Shown piece by piece: positions 11,039-22,968 of a stretch of DNA of 64,000 nt (positions are counted from its first letter, which is position 1; each line of letters opens with the position of its first letter). The notes below the pieces were generated by a model. That model searched no databases. It had not been told where the DNA came from and saw only the letters and a program-made list of their open reading frames with translations. A program made the position numbers and the translations under genes. The DNA is from Saprolegnia diclina VS20 (taxonomy: Eukaryota > Oomycota > Saprolegniomycetes > Saprolegniales > Saprolegniaceae), in NCBI RefSeq assembly GCF_000281045.1, contig NW_008246092.1, positions 325,637 through 389,636 of the forward strand, read 5' to 3'.

Positions 11039-12799
11039 ATGCAGAACCAAGCCGCCGCCTCGCCTGCCCGCTTCGCCCGCCGCCTCCGCGTCGTCACGGA
11101 GCCGCGCCGGAGCAACTCGAACAAGATGCTCCGGACGCGGACGCTCTCCGAGATGGTGTTCCTCTCGCCGCGCAACAGCCCGCGCATCACGCCCCGCAAC
11201 TCGCGCTTCGACATGGACATTGAGGTCAGCTCGACTTTTGCCGAAGGCGACGGTCCCGTGGACCTTCTCCCGATCGGCGCGCCGCACATGGCGTACGCGC
11301 CGTCGTCGTCCAGCGACAGCTCGTTTGTCGTCGTCGAAGACGGCGAGTCCCCGGAAGAGCTCTTCAACGCCGACAACCACGACGAGCATGCGGCGATCCT
11401 CGAGGACATGGACATGGACCATGACTTTAGCGACCGCATGTCAGTCGACGACGAGGACGTCAACGAGTCGGTCGCCCACGCCGAACAGGACAACCAGGCC
11501 GACAACGACAGCGGCGACGAGATCCGTGCTGGCGGCCCCACCAGCGTCTCGGAGGTCGTCGACATTCTTTTCGAGATCCACACGGCGCTCAAGTCGCGTC
11601 ACCTCGGCCAGCGCACGGCGGCGTCGGCCCTCGCCGCGTCCAACCTCGTGTCGTCGGTGGCTTTTCCCGCCGACCCGGCCATGCCGCGTGACGCGCAAGC
11701 AGAGCTCCTTGAGAACCACAAGAAGATGCTTGAGTGCGCGATCTGCCAGGAGGTCTTTACCTCGGCGACCGAAGCCAAGTGCTGCGGTCAGATCTTTTGC
11801 AAGCTCTGCATCGAGCGCTGGGTCAGCGACCGCAACTCGTGCCCCATGTGCCGCGACGAGCTCAGCTTTGACCAGCTCTCGCCGTCGCGCTTTGCTCAGC
11901 GCATGGCCAACGACGTCATCGTCACGTGCGCCTACTGCTCGGAGACGATGAAGAAGGCCGCGCTCGAAGACCACATGGACGTGTGCACGGAGGCCCCAAT
12001 GGAGCCGCCGCCGCCGGCCGACGTGGCGTTGCGCCACCAGCTCCTCACGGCCGCGCGCCTCTCGGTGCAGATGATGACGCGCTTCCTCATGACACCGTCG
12101 CCCACCCAAGCGCTTGTGATGCAGTGCTACATTCGCACGCGCGGCTCGGGCAACTACGAGCTGTACACGCAAGACACGGACGTGCTCCTCTGCACGGCCG
12201 TGCGCCGTCGCCAGCTCGACATGAGCGTGACCTTTTCCATCTACGCGGCCAACGCGGCGCCGGCCGAAGCCAACGCAATCGCTCGCCTCGAGCGCAACTT
12301 TGTCGGCTCGCAGTACACGGTGCTCAACACGACCGAAGAGGTCCCGTCCGAGCTCGGCGCCGTGCAGTACGCTGCGACCTTTGGCAAGACGCCGCGCCAG
12401 ATGCGCGTGGCCCTGCCCCTCGTCCACGAAGCCGGCAACAACGACGACGTGCCAACGTTCGAGGTCGAGCGGTACGTGCCGACGGGCCGTGACGACTCGA
12501 TGCTGTCGCAGATTGAGCGCCCAGACGCGTCCCGCGCCATCAGCCTCATCAACAAGCCGCCAGTGTGGATCGAGTCGCTGGAGGCCTACTGCCTCGATTT
12601 TGGCGGTCGCGTCGCTGCCGCGTCGGTCAAGAACTTCTTGCTCTCGCACCCGGACGACATGGACAAGACGATGATGCTCTTTGGCCGCACGTCGGACCGT
12701 CAAGTGTACTCGATGGACTACCGGCACCCGTTCTCGCCTGTGCAAGCGTTTGCGATCGCGCTGAGCTCCATGGACTCGCACCTCGTCACGTTCGACTAG
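11039..12799 (+). CDS. RING finger - zinc finger - Tubby C-terminal domain fusion
   Basis: A single-exon gene of 586 residues. The N-terminal 230 residues are basic then acidic and probably disordered. A C3HC4 RING follows at about 233-275 (CAICQEVF, CCGQIFCKLCIERW, CPMCRDEL). A C2HC finger of TRAF type follows (CAYCSETMKKAALEDHMDVC, about 297-316). Residues 360-586 are a Tubby domain: CYIRTRGSGNYELYTQD early and the signature NKPPVWIESLEAYCLDFGGR, ASVKNF, FGRTSDRQVYSMDYRHPFSP, AFAIALSSMDS at the end. Tubby domains bind phosphoinositides and the RING implies E3 ubiquitin ligase activity, so a membrane-recruited ligase is inferred. The start at 11039 gives the basic N-terminus. A shorter Tubby gene follows downstream on the same strand. 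Confidence 0.93.
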   Translation: MQNQAAASPARFARRLRVVTEPRRSNSNKMLRTRTLSEMVFLSPRNSPRITPRNSRFDMDIEVSSTFAEGDGPVDLLPIGAPHMAYAPSSSSDSSFVVVEDGESPEELFNADNHDEHAAILEDMDMDHDFSDRMSVDDEDVNESVAHAEQDNQADNDSGDEIRAGGPTSVSEVVDILFEIHTALKSRHLGQRTAASALAASNLVSSVAFPADPAMPRDAQAELLENHKKMLECAICQEVFTSATEAKCCGQIFCKLCIERWVSDRNSCPMCRDELSFDQLSPSRFAQRMANDVIVTCAYCSETMKKAALEDHMDVCTEAPMEPPPPADVALRHQLLTAARLSVQMMTRFLMTPSPTQALVMQCYIRTRGSGNYELYTQDTDVLLCTAVRRRQLDMSVTFSIYAANAAPAEANAIARLERNFVGSQYTVLNTTEEVPSELGAVQYAATFGKTPRQMRVALPLVHEAGNNDDVPTFEVERYVPTGRDDSMLSQIERPDASRAISLINKPPVWIESLEAYCLDFGGRVAAASVKNFLLSHPDDMDKTMMLFGRTSDRQVYSMDYRHPFSPVQAFAIALSSMDSHLVTFD

Positions 12800-13356
12800 A
12801 CGACATGCCGATGATCGAGTTGCTGCTATATATTCGGGCTTTCGTTTTGGCTGCTAGTAGAAGGCGCGTGCTATTTTATTTGTGTACAATACATTGCATT
12901 TCAGATCTTATTGCTTGCCTTTCACTTGGTTGCACGACCACAGAGTAGAGCTGGAGCCAATCAAGCTTCCAAGGTTGGTGGGCAAGCGCAATCTGGCGCG
13001 GGCTTCTTCAAGCAACTGCGCGAGTGTCCAACGCTCTGTCCCCGGCCCATGACGTGGCCGTCTCACGTGACGACAGTTTCGAATGCACCCACGACCTTGC
13101 CACACACGCGGGACGCTCGGACACTGACACGGAGTCTCGCACCTTTGTCACGAGAGGAGCATGACCTGAACGCTATAATAGCTTTTGCTGGCACTCATAT
13201 CAACGGTTGGATTGGGCGTGTAGCCTTGACAGGGAGCGCCTGTCGAGTCGTTCGACGAGCGGACACACAATCCGCCCTCGCGTAACCCGAGCATGGACGT
13301 GAATTCGTACTGTACGTTTGTTTCGCCACTCTCGAACCAGACATCATCGTGGCTCG
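12800..13356. other. Intergenic region between the two Tubby genes
   Basis: 557 bp. No conserved ORF is visible apart from 13293-13400, where a short ORF opening MDVNSYCTFVSP overlaps the start of the next gene in another frame. It might be an upstream exon, but no clear splice joins it. Confidence 0.45.
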
Positions 13357-13911
13357 ATGCCAGCCCCGCCGATGATGCGAATGACCCAATGCAGCGTCGT
13401 CCACCGAGGCGACGGCGTCTTTGAGCTCCTCCACAACAACGGCATTGTGTACCGCGCTGCGCTACGCCGCCAGTCGACGCGGACCGCTGTCGTGCCCATC
13501 TGCAATGCCGACGAAAAGCGTGCGGTCGAGGGCCAGCTCCTTGGGTCCGTCGACGGTGCGTCGTACTGCGTCGTGCACGAAGACACACCCATGACGATCA
13601 TCTACTCGGCGACTTATGGCCGGACGCCGCGGCGCATGCACGTCGTGCTGGGCAACGCCGAGCTCGTCAACAAGCCGCCACGTTGGGTCGAGTCGCTGCA
13701 AGCGTTTGGCCTCAACTTTGACGGCCGCGTGCGCGTCGCGTCGGTCAAGAACTTTGTCTTGCTCAGCGGCGGCGCCGACGCCGTCATGGTGTTTGGCCGA
13801 ACACCAGACCGCAACATATACGTCTTGGACTATGCGCCGCCGCTCACGCCGCTGCTCGCGTTCGCGATTGCCCTCAGCAGCCTCGACGCCAAGTGCGCCG
13901 CCGTGAGCTAA
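13357..13911 (+). CDS. Tubby C-terminal domain protein (short paralogue)
   Basis: An uninterrupted frame gives 184 residues that are almost only Tubby domain. It starts with several Met codons, then CSVVHRGDGVFELLHNNG, and ends with the same signature as the upstream gene: NKPPRWVESLQAFGLNFDGR, VASVKNFVLL, FGRTPDRNIYVLDYAPPLTP, AFAIALSSLDA. Comparison shows a tandem duplicate that lacks the RING and zinc-finger part. A complete Tubby barrel is usually about 250 residues, so an N-terminal strand or two may be missing or encoded upstream. The domain would bind phosphoinositides, or DNA as proposed for tubby itself. Gene or decaying partial copy: the frame is clean, so I favour gene. The exact start is uncertain because four in-frame ATGs lie within 30 bp. 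Confidence 0.75.
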   Translation: MPAPPMMRMTQCSVVHRGDGVFELLHNNGIVYRAALRRQSTRTAVVPICNADEKRAVEGQLLGSVDGASYCVVHEDTPMTIIYSATYGRTPRRMHVVLGNAELVNKPPRWVESLQAFGLNFDGRVRVASVKNFVLLSGGADAVMVFGRTPDRNIYVLDYAPPLTPLLAFAIALSSLDAKCAAVS

Positions 13912-14694
13912 TCGATGAGTTTGCACTTGAGTGGAAAGTGCAATTTCGATTGCACTGTGTACAGTAATTGGAGGCTCACGACGGCGGTGTGACGAGGGGG
14001 CACACACCGTACGAGCCGCCGAGTCCATTGGTCCGTGTCGCTCAGCATGTGTAGAAGCACGTGCGACGCCGCATTAGGCACAAGTCGCGTCAGGTTTTTC
14101 TAAACCCGTTCACTGGCATTCCTAAGCGTCTGTGTTGGACACACATTCTGGACACGAACTAGATTTGCACGCCTGGTTCTTCGTGATCCCGCGCCGAGGC
14201 GAACCTGGTGCCACGCAGTCCCACAATCGGTCTTGGTCTCTCTCTATTGTACTTGCAACGCGCACGAGCACTGTTCGAGTCTTGCACTGTCTTCCTCCGA
14301 CACCATGTCGCGTAATACCCTGGTCGTTCTTCCATGTGCGCCGATGCCCCATACAACTGGACAGCTAACGCAGCTCCGATCCAGCCGTGGCACGTCAGTC
14401 CGCATCCTGCCACGTCAGCCAGAAAGGGCGCCAGTTCCAATCCCGTTCTTTTCTTTTTATAAGCGACTTGCGTGCGGTGTGGTAATCCAACGCACAATAT
14501 TTTAAAATACCTTGCATATTGTATCGGATGCCGATTGTTGGTGATTAAATCACTGGAGGGGGCAAGAGGTATTTTATGACTCGGCCTTTGTATGTCACGG
14601 TTGCAAAGATTGAAACTCAACAAATCGTGTCCATCACCAACATTTTTCAGTTGGCCGCATCCGCCGCCGCTTCCTCCGTCAAGCAGTACGACGC
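13912..14694. other. Intergenic region, no gene seen
   Basis: 783 bp between the short Tubby gene and the FYVE gene. AT-rich stretches near 14500-14520 include a short palindrome (tattttaaaata). Short ORFs here show no family resemblance. Confidence 0.5.
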
Positions 14695-17246
14695 ATGCTG
14701 CTCTTCCGTGACGCAATGCTCATGGCCAACCCGCGCTCTAGGATGCCCGCGATACGCTACCGCAAGAGCGCACCGTCCATCTCGTCGGCCAACATGGAAG
14801 ACGAGGCGAGCCCACCGCCGGCGCCGGGGCGGTTCCGGTCGCGCCTGCGCCTGCCGTTCTCGAACCGCAACAGCGACGCCAAGGCGAAAGAGCGGTCGCC
14901 GTCGCCGCCCTCGGACGACAAGGAGGATGCCAAGGCAGACGAGAAGCGCGACGAGAAGGCCAAGTGCACGCCGCCCAAGAACTCGCCAGCGATGGAGTGC
15001 CACGTGTGCAAGATCTCGCTGGGCATTCGCCGCCTCAAGCACCACTGCCGCAACTGCGGCAACTCTGTCTGCAATGCCCACAGCCGCAACCAGCTCCCGT
15101 TACCCAAGTTTGGCATCCTCCGCACCGTGCGCGTCTGCGACAAGTGCACAAAGGAAGTCCTCCAACAGCGCGCGGGGCTCCGCAAAGGCGCGTCGATTCC
15201 GTTTCCGGAGGAGTCGACCGACAAGTCCATTGGCGGCGTTCTCTACTCGTCGCTCGTCGAAGAGCAAGACGACACGATGGATACAATGTTGTACATTGGG
15301 TCGCTCAAGATGACGGGCCGGTCGCTCGCGACGCGCAACCTCAACTCGAACATGATGATCTGGAAGGACCGCATGCTCATCGTGACGCCGGCCGAGATGA
15401 TGTGCTTCAAGCACAGCGACTCTGGCCTTGGCGAAGTCCGGACGACCGTGCACATGACGGACATTCTGCACATTTACATCAACGAGAGCCATCCGCGCAT
15501 CCTCACGGTGGTCCGCGCCGACGGACGGTATCCCGTCATCGCATCCCTCACTCATTGCTCAGGGCATATGACGTAGCATCTTTCGCATCCGCGCCAAAGA
15601 CAAGGACCAGTGCCAGGCGATCCACGACGTGCTCCAGAAGACGCACAAGATGTTTCAAGATGCGCTCTACAAACTGCAGCGAGGCGTGCTGCCCGAAGAC
15701 TTTAGCATCTCTTCGATCACACTCCAGCACACATCGAGCCTCCCGGAAGTGACGATATCGGCCTTCCCGAACCTCCTCGAACCGCTGCACCACGTCGGTC
15801 TCTACCCCACCTCGATCGTGCGCCTCTACGTGGCCGGCCCCATGACGTCGGGCGTCGCCGTCTTTACGTACGACATGCTCACCAAGGGCGACATGGTCCT
15901 CCAGCAGTGCGAGAACCCGACCGCACGCAGCTGCGACGACGACGAAGCGCTTGAGGTCCATCTCGCGACCGGTACGTAATTTGTCGTACAGTGTCCTCCA
16001 TTCAACGGTCGACGGTAGACGCGTCGACGGCGGGGGCGACCAATGGCGGGGCGTTGTGGCCCGTGGCGTGCCTCGGGCTCAGCGGCCTCCTCTTTTGCGT
16101 CGCGATTCTTGGCTCGGACCGGCTTGTGACGGCCCTGGGGGGCGGGCTCTTGGTCGCAGCCGCGCTCGCCCTCGTGCTGCGCTCCAACTATGACGTGCTC
16201 ACGTCGCTGCACTTGCTGCTCGCAACGCGCGGCCGGAGTGTGCTCATGGGGCCATCGTGGCGGTCGCTCAACGTGACCAAGGTCCTCCTTACGAGCAAGG
16301 ACGCGTCATGCGACGACGAGCATGACGCATCCGACATGGACGTGCCGGACGATGACATTTACGGACGGTTCCTCGAAGGCATGTCGGGCAACGTGACTGA
16401 GGCGCGTCGACGGTACTTTGCCATGGTCAACTGGCGCAAGGACGAGGACATTGACACGATCTTGGCGCGGCCGCACCCGCAGTTTGACGCGGTACGAGAG
16501 CGCGCCAAGGACACGTATGAAGCTGACTCGTAGATCAAAGAATCGCTCGTGCTCTATGTGCACAAGCGCGACAAGATGGGGCGCATGATCCAGATCGAGA
16601 AGACGGGCACGATGAAGAAGACGATGCAGATGCTAACGGCGCGGGGCGTCTCGGAGGCCGAGGTGTTGCACCACACGGCGTTCATGCAAGAGTACTATTG
16701 GAAGGTCCTCGACAACCGGGCGTACCCGAACGGCATGCAGCTGCGCATCATCGACCTCAAGGGCATCTCCATGGACATTATGAGCTCGGACGTGTTTTCG
16801 TTTGTGAAGAAGGTCGGCCTCATTGCTGGCAACTACAACCCCGAGCGCATGTTCAAGGTCTTCATCGTCAACCCGCCACGGTGGTTTGGCATGATCTGGA
16901 AGGTCGCGGCGCCCATGGTCAACCCCAAGACGCGCGACAAGGTACTGCGAAGGCTTTCACCACGCGTTAGCTCATGCGAATCCATTAGACCATTGTCGTG
17001 TCGGGCGAGGCCGAGATCAAGAAGGCGCTGCTCGAATACGTGGACGCCGACTGCCTGCCCGTCGAGTACGGCGGCAGCTGCGCCTGCGACGGCGGCTGCA
17101 TGACGCACTCGCCCGAGGAAGTCGAGTTGCACGAATTTGTCACCAAGCTCAACGCCGGCGAGCGCTGCGACGAGCTTCTCGCAGCCCTGCGCGACCGGCC
17201 GCACCCGCGCGCCGTCACGCGCATCAGCGTGGTCGACGAGAGCTAG
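14695..17246 (+). CDS. FYVE - PH - transmembrane - CRAL-TRIO (Sec14) lipid-binding protein
   Basis: Five exons (14695-15527, 15577-15971, 16019-16491, 16534-16941, 16989-17246; introns 42-49 bp) encode 788 residues. A FYVE-type finger lies at about 101-160: CHVC, the RRLKHHCRNCG phosphoinositide loop and CDKC. A PH-like domain follows (about 195-310), and splicing restores the typical ADGRIFRIRAKDKDQC at the exon 1-2 junction. Two hydrophobic helices (about 420-460: PVACLGLSGLLFCVAILG and ALGGGLLVAAALALVL) precede a CRAL-TRIO lipid-exchange domain (about 555-715, with RIIDLKGISMD and VFIVNPPRWFGMIW). A Cys-rich tail follows (CACDGGCMTH). The protein probably sits on endosomal membranes and binds or moves lipids. 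The start could also be 14743. Confidence 0.87.
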
Positions 17247-17858
17247 AAACACCCAACTGGCACCCGACCGCACAAACACACCATTATATTCTTATTGGCG
17301 AGAAAAATACGATACAAAGACGCCGTGCAATTTAATTCGCGCCAAGTGCAAACTCACCAACGGTGCCGCCTGAGGTCCAGAATCTGAAAACACGCCATTC
17401 TGCACCGGCCGCGCCATTTCCCCCACGCGCTGACCTGCAAAAAAAGGCGTCTCACGACCGTACGCAAGTACGAGAGTATGGTGTGCGCGGAGCGAGTGCC
17501 CTCTGCGTGTACCCAAATGTATTACGCCCGTGTGTAAGCCCCCGCCACCACGCAGGCAGCACTGTGAGTTCATTTTGCGCGGTGTGAACCGACATGTGCA
17601 TCGACCGTGTTGGATTCGTATGCCCGGTAGTGAAGCCGAGACGGTTGTCATCTCGGCGCAGACACGCGTACTGTCCGTGCAGCGGGATGGGGCGCGGGAT
17701 CTCGCCCTGACGAAGTGTCTGAAGCCGTTGAAGTTGGGTGATTTAAATCTCGGCGCGATGACGTTCGCCGAATAAAATTTTGCGAGCGGCGGGAATAAAA
17801 ATGCGGTTCATAAAATAGAAGACGACCGGAAGGCCGAGAGTGCAAAGCCGAACCGAGC
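17247..17858. other. Intergenic region upstream of CNOT11
   Basis: 612 bp between two plus-strand genes. AT-rich elements (gatttaaatc near 17740, aataaaattttg near 17773) lie close to the next start. No gene is seen. Confidence 0.5.
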
Positions 17859-19298
<1,440 letters not shown>

Positions 19299-19351
19299 AT
19301 ACACGCAAAATACCACCACGCCACCAGACGCCAATGTATTATTGACTTGAG

Positions 19352-20073
19352 TTACGCCTCGTGCTTGGTGCGCAAGTAGAGCTCGAGCGCATAGATGCCG
19401 TCGGGCGTGAACTCGTCCTTGCGCGACATGATCTCGGCCGCCGACATGATGAGTACTTCCGACACTTCTTCCGGCTGCAGCGTGAGCTCGCCGTCATACG
19501 TGCACTCAAACATGCCACCCCACACGTTCGAGTCGCCGTTCTACACGCTGTGTAGGGAGATGTCATGGGACTTTGTTGAAGTAGTACCTTGTACGGGAAC
19601 GTCGTGACGTACGTCAGCGGCGTGTTGGTGATGCCCATCTCCTCGGCGGCTTCGCGTTCGGCGTTCTCCTCGAAGGACTCGCCAAACTGGACGACGCCGC
19701 CCGCCATCGGGTCGAGCAAGCCCGGGCAGTAGTCCTTGATGAGCGTCCGGCGCTGGACGTAAAAGTCCCCGCTACACATTATTTGATGAGCGTGCGCTCG
19801 AGCATGTCGTCGCAAGACCGTACGCGGAGTTGCGGATCACAATATACGTGGCGCGGTGCGGCAGGTTGAAGACGCGCTAATGCGAACATGAGCCACGGAC
19901 GTCGAGCGAGGATACTGACCATGACGGCGCGGTCGGCCTTCCCAATGACGTTGTTGTCGTCGTCGACAATGGCCACCTACACGCCGCGTCCCATGAGCCG
20001 CATACGTGGCGTGACGTCGCACCTGCTCCTTGGCCGTCAGCCCATGCAGCTTGTTGTCCATGTTGTCGGCCAT
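19352..20073 (-). CDS. Nudix hydrolase (YfcD/IPP-isomerase-like)
   Basis: Five exons on the minus strand (20073-20023, 19976-19920, 19876-19824, 19771-19588, 19540-19352; introns 43-52 bp) encode 177 residues. The spliced product reads VAIVDDDNNVIGKADR, LPHRATYIVIRNSAGDFYVQRR, then a complete Nudix box at 78-101: GGVVQFGESFEENAEREAAEEMGI fits GX5EX7REUXEEXGU. A YPGLLD-like motif (YCPGLLDPMAG) precedes it, as in YfcD-type enzymes and IPP isomerase relatives. The enzyme would cleave a nucleoside-diphosphate-linked compound using Mg2+; the substrate is unknown. There is no targeting signal, so it is probably cytosolic. Every exon is short, and none alone would be recognised as a gene. Confidence 0.9.
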
Positions 20074-20432
20074 CGTATGCGCTTGGTCAAATGGAAAACT
20101 GATGGCCTTTCGTCCCAAACATGCGTCAACAAGGGCAATTTGGTGGGAAACCCTGTTTCCCGCCACTTGCCGCCATTTCTCACACGTGGCATTTGGTGTA
20201 GTATGACGTGGCACACATCGGCCCAAGGTCATGTCATGGTCGCATGTGATCCAACGACTACGACTACGAGAATGTTGGCGACACTACACTAGGTCTAGTA
20301 CTATTGTACTAGTCCTGCGCTGCCTAGTAAATCTGCTATTCCAGATTTGCTCGTCAACACAGCTCGCACCGGCGAGTGAGTTTGAGACGGTTCCGCAAAA
20401 TTGACCGACTAGTTGCCGCCATTCGGTTGAAC
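20074..20432. other. Intergenic region between two minus-strand genes
   Basis: 359 bp upstream of the Nudix gene and downstream of the RING gene. It contains a short palindromic cluster around ctagtactattgtactag (20296-20313). No gene is seen. Confidence 0.5.
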
Positions 20433-21228
20433 TTAAAAGAGGATCAACCCGAGCATGACGGCCGAGCCGACAAAGAGGAGCATCTTGGAGAGGAACGCAA
20501 ATTGGACTTGCTGCTGGAGCTCGGCGGGGGTTAAGGGACCTATACATACGATGCCATTCTGCGGTCCAACGACGCGACATGGACCTGTGTGTGTGTTGGG
20601 CATCGTTGCGGTCGCAGCGCTTTGCTGCATCGCGTGAGACCCTGCATGGCGGATAGGAACGTACGAACTGAAGGCCGAAAAGAGACGGAAAGAACCCAAT
20701 CAAGGGCGAGAATGCGGCTTCTTGCGCATGCGGCGGCAGCGGGTCGGGCTGGAACTAGGAGGTCTGTCGTGTCAGAGAACGTCCGCACGTGGTCTACCAT
20801 GAAGCGCCGGCGCAGAGACGGCGCAGGGCGCTGGCCACGCGGACGGTTGGGGATATCGTCGGCACCATCGACCGTTCTACGGCAGAGACAAGGTCCGCCG
20901 GTGCGAACGCCGCCACGGGTACGGTACCGAGGATCGATCGTGTTGGCGCCACGGCCGTAGACTGGGATCACGTTCTCCTTTGTGACGCCGGCCTTGCACA
21001 CGGGGCATTCGTTGTGGTTGGCGATCCACTGCGATGGCATGAGCCATGGACATGCAGCGGCGTCGTTGTACCTGGAAGAGGCAGGGCCAGCTACGCCCCA
21101 GGATGATGAATGCATGCGGTCGCAGGCGTGGGCGCGTACCAGTAGAGGTGGCCGCAGAGTGTCACCACGGGCTCCTTCACGCGGTCGAGGCAGATATTGC
21201 AGTCAAAGTCGGTGGCGGCCACGTCCAT
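20433..21228 (-). CDS. RNF185/RMA-type membrane-anchored RING E3 ubiquitin ligase
   Basis: Six exons on the minus strand (21228-21140, 21090-21072, 21028-20928, 20876-20798, 20754-20665, 20624-20433) encode 189 residues. The RING is rebuilt only after splicing: [23 protein letters not shown], then a 19-nt microexon giving CWPCLFQ, then [15 protein letters not shown]. Downstream come [34 protein letters not shown] and a C-terminal hydrophobic anchor ([15 protein letters not shown]), the arrangement of RNF5, RNF185 and plant RMA proteins. These E3s sit in the ER or outer mitochondrial membrane and act in ER-associated degradation. A further 45-nt segment (20540-20584) is flanked by GT and TATAG, keeps frame and may also be spliced out, giving 174 residues. 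Confidence 0.9.
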
Positions 21229-21332
21229 ACTGTGCTGCTCGCCGCAAGTCGTGGGTGCTGGATATCGTACTGAAACTCAACTCAATTGGACCAATGAGCG
21301 CCGCGAATTCTCAGAATAGAAAATTCAGCACC

Positions 21333-22641
21333 ATGGGCACGAGCGCGTCCAAGCAGCTCTACGACGCGGCCGCGTCCAACGACGTCGCCAAGCTCCGGAC
21401 GCTCGTCAAGGAGGGCGTTGATCTCCACCAGAGCGCTGGCACGGTACGCCTCCTGCGCCGAAGCTTGGGCGCGACGCGACGACTAGGACGGGATCTGTAT
21501 CCTCCACGTTGCGGCCGAGAAGGGCCACAAAAAAGTCATCACGTATCTCCTGGACAAGGGTATGGCGATCGACCGCAAGACCAGCGTAGGTCATGCATGC
21601 ATACTACCTCTCTGACAGCATGCGTAGAACGGCCGGTCACCCTTGTACATTGCGGCCAAGCATGGCAACGTTGAAGCCGTCCGCGTCTTGGTCGAGCGCG
21701 GGGCCGATATCGAGTCCAATCGAAAGGTTGACATCGCCCACAGGAATAATCTTCTCCAACATGGCAGCTCTAGAACGGACGCACAGCCCTCGTCGTTGCG
21801 GCCAAGAAAGGGCATCTCGAGGTCGTGCAATACCTCGCCGGGCGAGAAGCCAACCTCGAGGCCTGCCGAAGGGTACCTCTCCGTGAAAGCGGCAGTCACT
21901 CGTTGAACGAATGGGCCGCTAGGATCTTCGCACGCCCTTGTACATGGCTGCGAAGAAGGGTCATGTTGAAGTGGCGCAATTTCTCATCGACAGCCAAGCC
22001 AATATGGAAGCCGCGAGCATCGTAGGATCTTTTTAGATGTCGCAAATGCGACCAAGTGGATCTTGCGATAGGATGGCACGACGCCGCTGATCGCAGCCGC
22101 TGCCAAAGGCCATGTGGCCATGGTCCACGTCCTTCTCGAGCACGGCGCACAGATCGAAAGCGCACGCAAGGTTGAGCTTCGACTGCGCTTTTTCCTGTGC
22201 CAAGAACAGCGATAGGACGCCTGCACCGCGCTGTATGTGGCGGCGCAGCGAGGCCACCTTCGCATCGTCAAGGCGCTTGTCGAACAACATGCGACCCTCG
22301 AGGCCCGCGACAACGTGGTACACCTCGCCTCACAACAGTGGCAAGTTCCGTCACGCACATCGACGTAGCTGGGCATCACGCCACTGGCCGTCGCCGCCAT
22401 TGAAGGCCACCTCGAGGTCGTCAAGTACCTGTTGTCCCACACGCCTGCGTTCGTCTCGAGCAACCAGGTGCTCCAGCGTACAACACATGTACATGGCGTT
22501 GACATCTCCTCTTAGGACGGGTCGACGCAAATTGTGAACGCAGCTGCGCTGACGTACTCGGACGTCGCCGACGCGATCGCAGAGCTCGAGCACCCGGACC
22601 GCTTCAGCGTCCAGAGTGTCAAGAAGGTCTTTAGCTTCTGA
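21333..22641 (+). CDS. Ankyrin repeat protein with one repeat per exon
   Basis: Nine exons: 21333-21443, 21487-21585, 21628-21726, 21774-21872, 21923-22021, 22072-22170, 22216-22314, 22369-22467 and 22516-22641. Introns are 42-54 bp and all are phase 0. Exons 2-8 are each exactly 99 nt, one 33-residue ankyrin repeat per exon (for example NGRSPLYIAAKHGNVEAVRVL). The protein has 309 residues: a start MGTSASKQLYDAAA with a possible N-myristoylation glycine, eight or nine repeats and a short tail ending KKVFSF. Ankyrin stacks are protein-binding scaffolds; no enzymatic domain is present. The start is 105 bp from the divergent RING gene, so they share a compact promoter. The frame is clean throughout. 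Confidence 0.93.
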
Positions 22642-22968
22642 TCGCGGATCCTTGGGTGATAGGTGGGTTGTCGTTCTAATATTATTCCGCTTCTGTTCCA
22701 TTACGCTTGCGGTTTGTATGCAGTGGCCCCGCCATGCAATTGAATTTCCATGCGCAGGGAGAGAGTGACGTCCAAATTAGGGATCGGGTTGTCATCGGAA
22801 GATCCGGGCACCTCTTTGTTTTTATATTTGCAACACTCGATGGCGGGATTGTATCATGTACGAGAGGGTTTCGTGGGCCGCGGCTGCGACTATCATCTTT
22901 GAGAGGGTATCCGTGGCTCGTCGTTCGGCGTTTGTTTTTGCAAGGCAGAAGAGACCTCGAAGAAGGCG
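22642..22968. other. Intergenic region upstream of the PX-AGC kinase
   Basis: 327 bp between two plus-strand genes. No repeat or gene was recognised. Confidence 0.5.

Noticed and set aside
11441-12781. 446-codon open frame antisense to the RING-Tubby gene
   Set aside because: It is the mirror of a strongly conserved coding region. GC-rich codon usage leaves the opposite strand open; the product is Arg/Val-rich with no family resemblance.
21487-22515. Regular spacing of about 147 bp, briefly considered as a repeat array of CRISPR or satellite type
   Set aside because: The regularity is exon plus intron of ankyrin repeats, and the units differ strongly in sequence.
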